NCBI RefSeq assembly: GCF_005221325.1
Contig: NZ_CP039888.1
Span: forward strand, 434,001 to 498,000
Source of the DNA: Agrobacterium tumefaciens
Lineage (GTDB): Bacteria; Pseudomonadota; Alphaproteobacteria; Rhizobiales; Rhizobiaceae
Reading direction: 5' to 3'
DNA: 64,000 bases
The notes beneath the pieces were generated by a model that did no database searches, had not been told where the DNA came from, and saw only the letters and a program-made list of their open reading frames with translations. Positions 38,125-46,820 of the stretch are shown here, piece after piece (positions within the stretch are counted from its first letter, which is position 1; each line of letters opens with the position of its first letter). A program made the position numbers and the translations under genes.

Positions 38125-39957
38125 TCAGCTGCGGCCGAAGAGCCGTTCTATATCGGAAAGTTTCAGTTCGATATAGGTCGGTCGGCCGTGATTGCATTGG
38201 CCTGAACCCGGCGTGTTTTCCATCTGCCGCAGAAGCGCGTTCATCTCCTCCGGCCGCATGCGCCGGCCGGAGCGCACCGAGCCGTGGCAGGCCATGGTCG
38301 CGGCGACATATTCCAGCTTGTTCGCAAGCGTGGAAGCGGCGTCCCATTCGGCGATCTCGTCGGCAAGCTGGCGCACCAGCCCCTGCACGTTGACTTCGCC
38401 GAGCATGGCCGGCGTTTCCCGCACCGCGATTGCACCCGGGCCGAAACGTTCGATGACGAGCCCCAGCGCATCGAAACCGGCCGCGTGATCCATCAGCCGG
38501 TCGCAATCTTCCTCGGGCAGATCGATGATTTCAGGGATGAGCAGCACCTGCGAGGGCGGCCGCCTTGAATGCAGGGCGTTGCGCATTTCCTCAAACACCA
38601 GCCGCTCATGCGCGGCATGCTGGTCGACGATGACAAGGCCGTTTTCCGTCTGCGCGATGATGTAGTTCTCGTGCAGCTGCGCCCGTGCCGCTCCAAGTGG
38701 ATAAAGCAACGGCTCCGGCGAAGGGCCAGGGGAAGCCTCGTAAGCCTCGCGTGGTTCCGCCCGCGCCGTCGGCATGGTTATGTCGGAAAAGCGAGACTGC
38801 ACCGCTTCGGCAAATTGCATGTCCCCGGAAACGGCGAGCGGTCGCGACGGGGAGGTCGTGGCGGACCATGGTGCGGAAGCCATCATGGAAGGCGAGGGCC
38901 GCAGGCCGGACGGGCTGTAGCCGGGGCGGAAGGCGTTCATCATCTGGCTGGTGCCCGTCGTTGCCGCCCTGTCGCCGTCACGCGTCAGCGCCTGACGGAT
39001 CGCCCCGACGATCAGCCCGCGAATGAGGCCGGGATCGCGGAAACGTACGTCGGATTTGGCCGGATGCACATTCACATCCACAAAGGCGGGGTCGAGCGTG
39101 ATGGACAGCACCGCGACCGGATATCGCCCATGCGGCACGGTTTCGGCATAGGCGCCGCGAATGGCCGATAAAAGCAGCTTGTCCTGCACAGGGCGGCCAT
39201 TGACGAAGACATATTGATGCGCCGAATTTCCGCGATTGAACGTGGGAACGCCAGCAAAACCGGTCAGCGTCACATCCTCGCGCCCGGCGTCGATTTCGAT
39301 GGCGTTATCCTTGAAGTCTGCGCCGAGAATCTGCGCCATGCGGGCCAGATGGTCGTCGCCGGTCGAGGGAATTTCGAGCGTCGAACGGTCGGTGCCCGAG
39401 AGCACGAAGCGGATATGCGGAAAGGCGATCGCCATCCGCTTGACGACCTCGGTGATGGCGGCTGCCTCCGCCCGTTCCGTCTTCAGGAATTTCAGCCGTG
39501 CCGGCGTGGCGAAGAAGAGGTCGCGCACCTCGACGATGGTGCCGGCATTGGAGGCGGCCGGCCGCACGTCCGAAACCTTGCCGCCCGTCACCGAAATCAC
39601 CGAACCCTGTTCCGCACCCTGTTGGCGGCTAGTGATCGAAAGCTTGGCGACCGAGCCGATGGAGGGCAGCGCCTCGCCGCGAAATCCGAGCGTGCGGATA
39701 TCATCCAGCGTCGTGGATATTTTCGACGTGCAATGGCGTCGCACCGCAAGCTCCAGATCGGTGGATGACATGCCGGAGCCGTTATCGGTAATGCGCACCA
39801 GCCCCTTGCCACCGCCCGCCGTGGCGATCTCGATGCGGGTCGCGCCCGCGTCGATGGCGTTTTCGACGAGTTCCTTCGTGGCGCTGGATGGTCTTTCGAT
39901 GACCTCGCCGGCGGCGATCTGGTTGATGAGGGTTTCTGAAAGCTGCTTGATGGCCAT
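38125..39957 (-). CDS. mutL: DNA mismatch repair protein MutL
   Basis: Mismatch repair ATPase that couples MutS recognition to strand cleavage, 610 residues from 39957 ([10 protein letters not shown]). The GHKL ATPase motifs are complete: [25 protein letters not shown], and [16 protein letters not shown]. The C-terminal dimerisation domain contains the [14 protein letters not shown] endonuclease motif (DQHA-x2-E-x4-E) and a distal [11 protein letters not shown] with the Cys-His pattern. MutL here is therefore likely to be a nicking endonuclease, fitting the absence of MutH in alphaproteobacteria. Confidence 0.95.
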   Translation of the reverse strand: MAIKQLSETLINQIAAGEVIERPSSATKELVENAIDAGATRIEIATAGGGKGLVRITDNGSGMSSTDLELAVRRHCTSKISTTLDDIRTLGFRGEALPSIGSVAKLSITSRQQGAEQGSVISVTGGKVSDVRPAASNAGTIVEVRDLFFATPARLKFLKTERAEAAAITEVVKRMAIAFPHIRFVLSGTDRSTLEIPSTGDDHLARMAQILGADFKDNAIEIDAGREDVTLTGFAGVPTFNRGNSAHQYVFVNGRPVQDKLLLSAIRGAYAETVPHGRYPVAVLSITLDPAFVDVNVHPAKSDVRFRDPGLIRGLIVGAIRQALTRDGDRAATTGTSQMMNAFRPGYSPSGLRPSPSMMASAPWSATTSPSRPLAVSGDMQFAEAVQSRFSDITMPTARAEPREAYEASPGPSPEPLLYPLGAARAQLHENYIIAQTENGLVIVDQHAAHERLVFEEMRNALHSRRPPSQVLLIPEIIDLPEEDCDRLMDHAAGFDALGLVIERFGPGAIAVRETPAMLGEVNVQGLVRQLADEIAEWDAASTLANKLEYVAATMACHGSVRSGRRMRPEEMNALLRQMENTPGSGQCNHGRPTYIELKLSDIERLFGRS

Positions 39958-40323
39958 GATCGTCATTTTCGCGGATTCGCGGCGGCTTCGAAAGCAAAAA
40001 ACCGGGGCGGCGGACATTTGCACATGTTTTGCGGGTTTGCAGGCATTTGATCATTTCGGTCAACACAGGGTTAAGCGTTAATCCGCCTTTAATCGGCCAT
40101 GAATATGGTGGGGCGGCTTGAAATGACCGCAGAAACGAGGCCCCCTTTGCCGGGTGGTGTGTGACGTCGACTATGGGTGAGCGTCATCTTCTCCTCACGA
40201 CTGCTTCAAGTGGCGAACCCTGATGTCTCTTTTTCGGAATTTGTCGTTTCATCCCGGCATTTGCCCTGGACGATTCCAATAGAAACATAAGCCTGATTCA
40301 GAAAAACAGGTGGGAGTTTGCAG
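39958..40323. other. Divergent intergenic region between mutL and the PAS-REC gene
   Basis: About 366 bp with no supported gene. It should hold both promoters. The one notable element is the TTAA-N7-TTAA motif at 40078-40092, listed separately. The right part, next to 40324, contains the purine-rich ribosome site for the PAS-REC gene. Confidence 0.5.
40078..40092. promoter_or_regulatory. Possible CtrA binding site (TTAA-N7-TTAA)
   Basis: TTAA-TCCGCCT-TTAA matches the alphaproteobacterial CtrA half-site arrangement, with a further TTAA 4 bp before the first half-site. It lies 232 bp upstream of the PAS-REC gene and 121 bp upstream of mutL. Only the eight TTAA bases are diagnostic. Confidence 0.4.
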
Positions 40324-41985
40324 TTGAGTGATTTGGCGTCCTCTGGCGCGGGCGTTCATACGGTGATGCTTGATGCCCTTTGCGACGCGCTTGGCGCGGC
40401 GATCGTCGTTTACGACCGGAACGATCACATTATTTTCGCAAGCCGGAAACTCCTGAGCTTTTTTCCGCTGGAAGAGGCCGTCGCCAGCCCGGGCGCGCGG
40501 CTGCGCGACTATCTGAGCGCGCTTTACGATTGTTATCTGCTGGAGGCGGAAAATCTCTCCAACAATGCCCGGCAGCTGGGTCGGGAGGAATGGATCGGCG
40601 AGCGGCTGGCGCTGCACTGGAAGGAAAGATCGGAAAAGACCGAGCGGCTGAAGGGAGAACGCTTCCTGCGCTTCGTCATGAACCGGCTGCCTTCCGGTCT
40701 CGGCATCAGCGTGGTTGCCGATATTTCCGAACAGAAGAAACGGGAAGAGCAATGGCGCCTCGACTTGGAGCGTGTGCAGCTCATCGAGGACATTCTCGAC
40801 AATCTGCCGTTTCCGGTTCTCGTCAAGGACCGAAACCTCGCTTATGCGGCCGTCAACAAGGCCGCCTGCACCATGGTTGAAACCAGCGCCGAAAGCATTC
40901 TCGGCCGCACGGTTTTTGATCTGCATTCGCGCAAGGTCGCCCGCCGGATCGATGCCGCGGACCGCATGGTGCTGGATAGCGGCACGCCGAGCATCATTCC
41001 GGAAAGAGTACGACGCCTGAACGGCGAAGAGGTGCTGACGATCACCCGCAAGCAGCGCGTGGGCAGGCCCGGCCGATATTTTCTGGTGACGTCGATGGAG
41101 GACGTGACCGCTCTCGCCACCATCGATGCGAACGGCATGCCTGTCATCCCCTCGCTCGAACATGTTCCCTTCGTGGCTTCCACCTATGGCAAGGATGAGG
41201 AAACGGACAGCCGCAGCGGGCTCTTGAAGAGCAAGGCGGTGCTGATCGTCTCCGAAAACACACGCTTCGCGGAAGCCGCCGGCCGGCGGCTGACTGCCGG
41301 CGGCATGGACCATGCGGCGGTGACGAGCGAGGACGAGCAGCGCGCCTTCATCGATGTCGCGGCTTCCGCCGGTGTGGGCATCGACGTGGTCGTCGTCGAT
41401 GCCCAGATGAGCGTTGCATGCCTCGATATTTCCGCAGCGCATGGCCTGCCCGTCGTCACCATCGAGGAAGGGGAGATCGATGCATCGCTCATGCATTATC
41501 TCGCCGTCGGGCTGAAATCTTCACCGAAGGAGAAAGCCGGGGATGAGGACTGGGAGATCATGACGGACGACCTGCCCGAAATGCTCAGAACCGGCAGCGT
41601 CTGCGACATCCTTCTCGTTGAGGACAACAGGGTCAACCAGATCGTCTTTTCGCAAATCCTCGAGGGGCTGGGGCTTTCCTGGCGGCTCGCCACCTCGGGC
41701 GAGGAGGCCCTGCGCCTTTTTGTCGAACAGCCGCCATCCCTCGTCCTTCTCGATACGACGCTCGGTGATATCGACGGTTTCGAGGTTGCCCAACGCATGC
41801 GCGATCTCGCCGGCGACAAACATATTCCCATCGTCGGTGTCATCACCCATGCCTTCGAAGGCGATCTCGACAAATGCCTGGCGCACGGCATGGACGACAT
41901 GCTGCTGAAACCCGTAAGCCCTGACATGGTCGAGGCGGTTTTCCTGCGGCTTATCGGCAAGGATGTCCTGCGGCTGCAGGCCTGA
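40324..41985 (+). CDS. PAS-PAS-REC-REC signalling protein without kinase core
   Basis: A 553-residue protein with two PAS-like domains (about 10-130 and 155-275), a degenerate receiver (about 298-395) and an intact C-terminal receiver (about 423-545). In the last, the acid pair is in ILLVEDN, the phosphoacceptor is Asp477 (LLDTTL), the switch Thr in VGVITH and the Lys529 in LLKPV. The first receiver reads VLIVSEN and lacks the acid pair. No HisKA or HATPase is present, so phosphate must come from elsewhere. TTG at 40324 is chosen because AGGTGGGAG lies 7 nt upstream. A GGDEF-EAL gene follows. Confidence 0.82.
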   Translation: MSDLASSGAGVHTVMLDALCDALGAAIVVYDRNDHIIFASRKLLSFFPLEEAVASPGARLRDYLSALYDCYLLEAENLSNNARQLGREEWIGERLALHWKERSEKTERLKGERFLRFVMNRLPSGLGISVVADISEQKKREEQWRLDLERVQLIEDILDNLPFPVLVKDRNLAYAAVNKAACTMVETSAESILGRTVFDLHSRKVARRIDAADRMVLDSGTPSIIPERVRRLNGEEVLTITRKQRVGRPGRYFLVTSMEDVTALATIDANGMPVIPSLEHVPFVASTYGKDEETDSRSGLLKSKAVLIVSENTRFAEAAGRRLTAGGMDHAAVTSEDEQRAFIDVAASAGVGIDVVVVDAQMSVACLDISAAHGLPVVTIEEGEIDASLMHYLAVGLKSSPKEKAGDEDWEIMTDDLPEMLRTGSVCDILLVEDNRVNQIVFSQILEGLGLSWRLATSGEEALRLFVEQPPSLVLLDTTLGDIDGFEVAQRMRDLAGDKHIPIVGVITHAFEGDLDKCLAHGMDDMLLKPVSPDMVEAVFLRLIGKDVLRLQA

Positions 41986-42071
41986 AATTTCCATTGTCGG
42001 TAGGCTATGGCTTTTTTAATACTTGCCCTGCATTGTGAGTGCGGTCGACACAGGATTCACGAGATGCAGGA

Positions 42072-43424
42072 ATGAAACGGGCAGAGCCGCAATCGTTGCA
42101 GGTCAGCCAGAACGAGCTGCAGGCGATGGCCTACAGTGATCCGCTGACGGGGCTCGGCAACCGCTACCGTCTGCGGGACAAGATTCGCATGCTCGCCAGC
42201 GAACGATCCAGCGATCCGGCGCCCTTTACGGTCGGCATTGCCAATATCGACGGTTTCAAACCCATCAACGATCTTTTCGGCGTCCAGGCGGGCGACGAAA
42301 TCCTGTGCCAGGTGGCGCACCGGCTGAAGGCCTGCATTCCCGATGGCGCCATCGTGACGCGCCATGATGGCGACGAATTCGCCTTCGTTCTGCCGCTGGT
42401 TTTCGAGCGCACCGGCGCGGAGCGCATCGGCAACATGATCAAGGACGTGCTGTCGGCCCCTTACGATCTCGGTGATCGCAACGTCCGCCTGTCCTCCTCC
42501 TTCGGTTTTGCCATTTATCCCTTCGCGGGCGATGAATACGAGGATCTGCTGAAAAGCGCCGAGACCGCGCTTTACCGCTCGAAACGGCGCGGCCGGGGTC
42601 AGATCACCGTCTATTCCCGGGAAATCGCGCAGGAGATGAAGCGCGCCACGCAGCTGGAGCAGGCGCTCAGAAACGCCATCATCACCGATGCCATCGACGT
42701 GCATTTCCAGCCGATCGTCCGGCTGGAAGAAGCGAAGGTCATCGGTTTCGAGGCGCTCGCCCGCTGGAACGATCCCGATCTCGGCTTCGTGTCCCCGGCC
42801 GTCTTCGTGCCGCTTGCCGAAGAGCGTGGTTTCATCGATGCGCTGTCGGAAGCCCTGCTGCGAAAGGCGGCGGAAGCCGCCCTGTTCTGGCCGCGGGAGC
42901 TTTTCCTGTCCTTCAACCTGTCTTCCGCGCAATTGATGGATCCGAGCACATCGGACAATATTCTTTCCATCCTCTCGCGTGTCGGGCTCGATCCGCACCG
43001 GCTGGAGCTGGAAATAACCGAAACGGCGGTCATGACATCCGCCGATACCGCGCAGCGCATCATCAGCGAATTGCAGAGTGCCGGCGTTCGCATCTCGCTT
43101 GACGATTTCGGCACCGGCCAGTCGAGTCTCGGCCGCCTGCGCGACTTCACCTTCGACAAGGTGAAGATCGACCGTGCCTTCGTCTCACGCATCAGCAGCG
43201 ACCGCCCTTCCGAACACATCATCAAGGCCATCGTCGCCATGTGCGAGGGGCTTGATCTTGAGGTAGTGGCTGAAGGGATCGAGGAGCGGGTGGAAGAGGA
43301 AAAGCTGCGTGCGCTTGGCTGCGCCATGGGGCAGGGCTATTTCTACGGTCGCCCCGCCGACGCCGCCGCGACCCAGCGTTACCTGCACGAGAATTATCGC
43401 GAGATATTGTCGGATATTTCCTGA
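42072..43424 (+). CDS. GGDEF-EAL protein (cyclic-di-GMP metabolism)
   Basis: A 450-residue cytoplasmic protein with tandem cyclase and phosphodiesterase domains. The GGDEF site reads RHDGDEFAF (near residues 96-103), with Asp in place of the first Gly, so cyclase activity may be reduced or lost. The EAL domain keeps FEALARW, FNLSSAQL, LEITETAV, DDFGTGQSSL, KIDRAF and VAEGIE and should hydrolyse c-di-GMP. There is no membrane segment or own sensor, so the upstream PAS-REC protein is its natural partner. Start uncertain; GTG at 42039 is in frame. Confidence 0.88.
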   Translation: MKRAEPQSLQVSQNELQAMAYSDPLTGLGNRYRLRDKIRMLASERSSDPAPFTVGIANIDGFKPINDLFGVQAGDEILCQVAHRLKACIPDGAIVTRHDGDEFAFVLPLVFERTGAERIGNMIKDVLSAPYDLGDRNVRLSSSFGFAIYPFAGDEYEDLLKSAETALYRSKRRGRGQITVYSREIAQEMKRATQLEQALRNAIITDAIDVHFQPIVRLEEAKVIGFEALARWNDPDLGFVSPAVFVPLAEERGFIDALSEALLRKAAEAALFWPRELFLSFNLSSAQLMDPSTSDNILSILSRVGLDPHRLELEITETAVMTSADTAQRIISELQSAGVRISLDDFGTGQSSLGRLRDFTFDKVKIDRAFVSRISSDRPSEHIIKAIVAMCEGLDLEVVAEGIEERVEEEKLRALGCAMGQGYFYGRPADAAATQRYLHENYREILSDIS

Positions 43425-43441
43425 GACATTCCGGGTTCAGT

Positions 43442-43468
43442 GACATTCGCGGGCTGGCCGCGAATGTC
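43442..43468. terminator. Perfect hairpin between convergent genes
   Basis: GACATTCGCGG and CCGCGAATGTC form an 11-bp stem around a 5-nt loop, between the convergent GGDEF-EAL and SMP-30 genes. There is no clear T-run, so it may be a weak terminator or 3' end protector. Confidence 0.5.
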
Positions 43469-43486
43469 GGGAGAGCTTTCCGCGCC

Positions 43487-44374
43487 TCAGAGCTTGTAAA
43501 GCGGCTCGAACCGGCCCTTCACCTCGATACCAAGTTCGAACGTCAGACCATGCTGCGGATTTGCGGCAATGGCGTCCTCATCGAGATGTTCGCGGGCAGA
43601 GGTGACGAGCAGGCGTGATGCGTCTGGGCCGATGAAGGCCGGGCAGGTCGTCTGTTTGCCGGGCACCTCGTATCGGGCGATGTGATTGCCATCCGTATCG
43701 TAACGATCGACCGCACCTTCACCCCAACGGGCATTCCAGATATGCCCTTCGGCATCGCAGACCGACCCATCGACACCGCCCTTGATACCGGTGGAATCGA
43801 TGAAGACTTCAGCCTTGCCGGTCGGAAGGCCGGTCTCAGCATCGAGCGGCACGCGCATCAGCCTGTTCACCTTGGTATCGACATAATATCCCGTCGCGCC
43901 GTCGGGGGAGAAGCAGATCGAATTCGGAATGCTGATATCCGCGAAAAGCTTAGTCACCGTGCCCTTGGCGACATGATAGATGCTGCCGGCGCCGGTCTCG
44001 GCCTTGCGGCCCATGGTGCCGATCCACAGCGCGCCGGATGGGTGCATGCGCCCGTCATTGGAGCGGTTGTCGGGAAGGTCACTTTCCAACTCGGCATGGA
44101 GCGTCAGCACGCCGGTCGCGGTGTCGCGCAGGAAAAGCCCGTCATCGGAGGCGATCAGCTGCTTGCTGTCGCTGACTTTCGCAAGCGCGCTGCCCATGAA
44201 GGGCAGGGCGTGCACGGTCTTGCGGCCGGAGGCGAGATGCAGCTCATGCAGTTCACGCCCGAGAATATTGAACCACCAGGCGGTGCCGCTGACCGGATCG
44301 AAGGTCGGGCCTTCGCCAAGCAGCATCGGCGTTTCGTCCAGAACACGTCCGGCAAAGGGAAAAACGGTTGCCAA
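43487..44374 (-). CDS. SMP-30/gluconolactonase-family lactonase
   Basis: A six-bladed beta-propeller enzyme that probably opens a sugar lactone such as galactono-1,5-lactone. Metal-site elements include LLGEGPTFDP (Glu), DNRSNDGRMHPSG, IPNSICFSPDG and KGGVDGSVCDAEG. TTG at 44374 is preferred (295 residues): GGAGGA lies 7 nt upstream, and the start is 4 nt after the dgoA stop. An ATG at 44398 in frame would overlap dgoA. It is last in a cluster with dgoK, dgoA and an SDR dehydrogenase, whose lactone product it would take. Confidence 0.88.
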   Translation of the reverse strand: MATVFPFAGRVLDETPMLLGEGPTFDPVSGTAWWFNILGRELHELHLASGRKTVHALPFMGSALAKVSDSKQLIASDDGLFLRDTATGVLTLHAELESDLPDNRSNDGRMHPSGALWIGTMGRKAETGAGSIYHVAKGTVTKLFADISIPNSICFSPDGATGYYVDTKVNRLMRVPLDAETGLPTGKAEVFIDSTGIKGGVDGSVCDAEGHIWNARWGEGAVDRYDTDGNHIARYEVPGKQTTCPAFIGPDASRLLVTSAREHLDEDAIAANPQHGLTFELGIEVKGRFEPLYKL

Positions 44375-44378
44375 GCTC

Positions 44379-45008
44379 TTATCCTCCGATGGCTGCATCA
44401 TAGGCTTGAAGTGTGACAGTGGCGCGTTCACGCACCTCCGCCGCCGTCATGCCGGGCTTGTAAAGGCTGGTCCCGAGACCGAAAGCCAGAATTCCGGCAG
44501 AGGTATAGTCGGAGAAGTTCTTGTCAGAGACACCGCCGACGGCAGCGATGATGAGGTCCTTCGGCAGGATCGTCCTGATGGCATTGATGCCGGCCGGGCC
44601 GATGATGCTGGCGGGAAAGAATTTCAGCCCCGTCGCTCCGGCCTTTGCTGCCACTAGCGCTTCGGTGGGAGTGAGGACACCCGGCATCGTCACCATGCCC
44701 TTGACGCGGGCAGCGACAATCACGTCCGCATCGGCATTGGGGCTCACCATCAGCTTGCCGCCGGCCGCATCCAGCGACGATACGTCGTCCACGCTGAGCA
44801 CGGTGCCGGCACCGATCAGGCAATCGGCCGGGGCCATCCTGGCGGCGATCTCGATCGAGCGGAACGGATCGGGCGAGTTGAGCGGAATTTCGATGGCGCG
44901 GAAGCCGGTCTCGATCAGCGCGCCGACGACGCCTTCGGTTTCCTCGGGTTTCAGACCGCGCAGAATGGCGATCAGCGGATATTTGATGGAAGGGAAGGGA
45001 ATACGCAT
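44379..45008 (-). CDS. dgoA: 2-dehydro-3-deoxy-6-phosphogalactonate aldolase
   Basis: Class I aldolase of the KDPG/KDPGal family, 209 residues, cleaving KDPGal to pyruvate and glyceraldehyde 3-phosphate. The substrate pocket is visible in AIEIPLNSPDP, LIGAGTVLSVDDV, and the Schiff-base Lys in TGLKFFPASIIGP. The position directly after dgoK and before a lactonase supports the galactonate version over the glucose KDPG version. It is separated from dgoK by 15 bp. Confidence 0.92.
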   Translation of the reverse strand: MRIPFPSIKYPLIAILRGLKPEETEGVVGALIETGFRAIEIPLNSPDPFRSIEIAARMAPADCLIGAGTVLSVDDVSSLDAAGGKLMVSPNADADVIVAARVKGMVTMPGVLTPTEALVAAKAGATGLKFFPASIIGPAGINAIRTILPKDLIIAAVGGVSDKNFSDYTSAGILAFGLGTSLYKPGMTAAEVRERATVTLQAYDAAIGG

Positions 45009-45023
45009 GGTCGATCTTTCTTC

Positions 45024-45938
45024 TTATGGCCAGATGGCATTTGCAGCGGCCAGCAATCCGCGCCGCACGGCTTCGTCTGCATCAATGACCGTATAGTGGA
45101 TATCAAGGGCGGTGAAGGCGCCTTCATAAAGCGCGCCGAGTGCTCCGGAGCCGATCAACACCACCGGCGTCTCCCGCTTTGCCTGTGAATGAGCGCCGGC
45201 GATTTCCAGACCGATCATGATGCCGGAAAGTCTGGCCTTGGCGTCGGTCGCGGCAAGCCCGTGCAGCAATTGGCCGGATCGCAGGGTGAAAAGGCGATTG
45301 GTGGCGAGCTCGGGATGGGCGTAGATATCACGCACGGCTGCCGTGAAAGCCTCATGCGTACCGGTGAAGGTTTCGGCCTCCGCCACTGCGTGCGAAAGAA
45401 TGGTCTGTTTGGAGATGGCCTCGAAGAGTTCGCCGGTCATGAAGGTGGCGAAGCGTGTCACGCCGCCATCCTTGACGGTCACCCATTTGGAATGGGTGCC
45501 GGGCATGCAGACGAGTTTTTCTCCGGTGTCTCCTGAAGAAAGAGCGCCGAGCAATTGCGTTTCTTCGCCGCGCATCACGTCGGGTGCGCCTTTGTCCCGC
45601 TGTGCGAGGCCCGGCAGGATGCGCACATCCCGTGCCTGACCCGGCACGCGAACAGCACCTTCCAGAACCGCCGAAAGCGAGGCCGGCACGTCGATATAAC
45701 CCGCCTCGACCCAGCCCTGCCGTGCACCCGCCATGCCGCAGACGAGAACCGGCAAATCCGCGGACGCGCCGATGGCGTCGAGATGCGCTTGCAACACGTC
45801 GGCAAACCCGGTCCGCATGGCGGTGGTCATGCCTTCCGCGCTGCGCCGTTCGGCCAGCACCGCGCCCGATCGGCTGAGAAGCCAGAGCCGGAAACTGGTC
45901 GTGCCCCAGTCAACGGCGATGAAAGCGGGTTCGGACAT
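45024..45938 (-). CDS. dgoK: 2-dehydro-3-deoxygalactonokinase
   Basis: Phosphorylates 2-keto-3-deoxygalactonate, 304 residues. It has the sugar-kinase ASKHA phosphate loop in FIAVDWGTTSFRLWLL, then VLVCGMAGARQGW and LVCMPGTHSKWV, the usual DgoK signatures, and a second glycine-rich VVLIGSGALGALYEGAF. The start at 45938 shares one base with the stop of the SDR gene (TAATG) and has GGAGG upstream, so the two are translationally coupled. Confidence 0.93.
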   Translation of the reverse strand: MSEPAFIAVDWGTTSFRLWLLSRSGAVLAERRSAEGMTTAMRTGFADVLQAHLDAIGASADLPVLVCGMAGARQGWVEAGYIDVPASLSAVLEGAVRVPGQARDVRILPGLAQRDKGAPDVMRGEETQLLGALSSGDTGEKLVCMPGTHSKWVTVKDGGVTRFATFMTGELFEAISKQTILSHAVAEAETFTGTHEAFTAAVRDIYAHPELATNRLFTLRSGQLLHGLAATDAKARLSGIMIGLEIAGAHSQAKRETPVVLIGSGALGALYEGAFTALDIHYTVIDADEAVRRGLLAAANAIWP

Positions 45939-46720
45939 TATAAAAGGCCTCCGTCTACGATAATGGATTGCGCCGTGATGGCGCTCGATGCCGATGATGC
46001 GAGAAACAGGCACGGCCCGGAAAGATCGGCCGCGACGAGCGTGCGCTTCAGGCACTGCCGCGCCGTGGTGGCAGTAATGCCCTCATCCGTCAGCCACAGT
46101 TCCTTCTGCCGCTCCGTCACGATCATGCCTGGCAGGAGCGTGTTGACGCGGATATTTTCCGGCCCCAGCCTGCCGGCGAGGCTCTTGGTGAGACCGATGA
46201 TGCCGGCTTTCGCTGCCGCGTAGGAAGGCAACTCGCCCATGTTCAGCAGAAACGAGATCGATGAAAAATTGACGATCGACGCGTCCTTCGCCTGTCGCAG
46301 GTGCGGAAGGGCGGCCTGAACCGTGAAGAACATCTGCTTGAGATTGACCGCCTGATTGGCGTCCCAATAGGCCTCGGTGACGCTGTCTATGTCGTGGCGG
46401 TCATCCCAGGCCGCATTGTTGACCAGCACTTTGATGCCGCCGGTGGCGGAGGCAGCCGTATCCACCGTGCGCTTGATTGCTTCGATATCACTGAGATCGG
46501 CCCTGAAATAATGGACCGGGTGGGGCGCCGTCGCCGCAAGCCGCTCCACGAGGGCCAAGCTCGGCCCTTCGGCGATGTCGATAAACGAAACCTTCGCCCC
46601 CTGCATCGCGAAGGCTTCGACCAGCGATGCCCCGATGCCGGAGCCGCCGCCGGTGACGAGCACGCCCGCATCCTTGAGGTCTGGAAATTGGGCTTGCATC
46701 ATCGGCGTTGTCTCGTCCAC
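45938..46720 (-). CDS. SDR-family oxidoreductase, probable sugar 1-dehydrogenase
   Basis: A 260-residue short-chain dehydrogenase. The NAD(P) loop is VLVTGGGSGIG, the NNAA motif is present, and the catalytic Ser-Tyr-Lys set is in FSSISF and SYAAAKAG. In this cluster (dgoK, dgoA, lactonase) a D-galactose or L-arabinose 1-dehydrogenase making the lactone is the natural role. Specificity within the superfamily cannot be read from sequence. It is the promoter-proximal gene, divergent from an IclR regulator. Confidence 0.82.
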   Translation of the reverse strand: MDETTPMMQAQFPDLKDAGVLVTGGGSGIGASLVEAFAMQGAKVSFIDIAEGPSLALVERLAATAPHPVHYFRADLSDIEAIKRTVDTAASATGGIKVLVNNAAWDDRHDIDSVTEAYWDANQAVNLKQMFFTVQAALPHLRQAKDASIVNFSSISFLLNMGELPSYAAAKAGIIGLTKSLAGRLGPENIRVNTLLPGMIVTERQKELWLTDEGITATTARQCLKRTLVAADLSGPCLFLASSASSAITAQSIIVDGGLL

Positions 46721-46733
46721 GAAAGGCTTGATT

Positions 46734-46770
46734 GTTCCATTATTTGGAACTAGATTTTACTAAATGGAAT
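46734..46770. promoter_or_regulatory. Probable IclR-type operator
   Basis: GTTCCA-N5-TGGAAC at 46734-46750 is a perfect dyad, with a further TGGAAT half-site at 46765-46770. IclR-family regulators bind TGGAA / TTCCA-type repeats. It lies in the gap between the SDR operon and the iclR-like gene. Confidence 0.6.
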
Positions 46771-46820
46771 TATTCTCTTGGCGTTACGCTTATGTCAAGG
46801 CAGATGACGGTGGATGTGCC

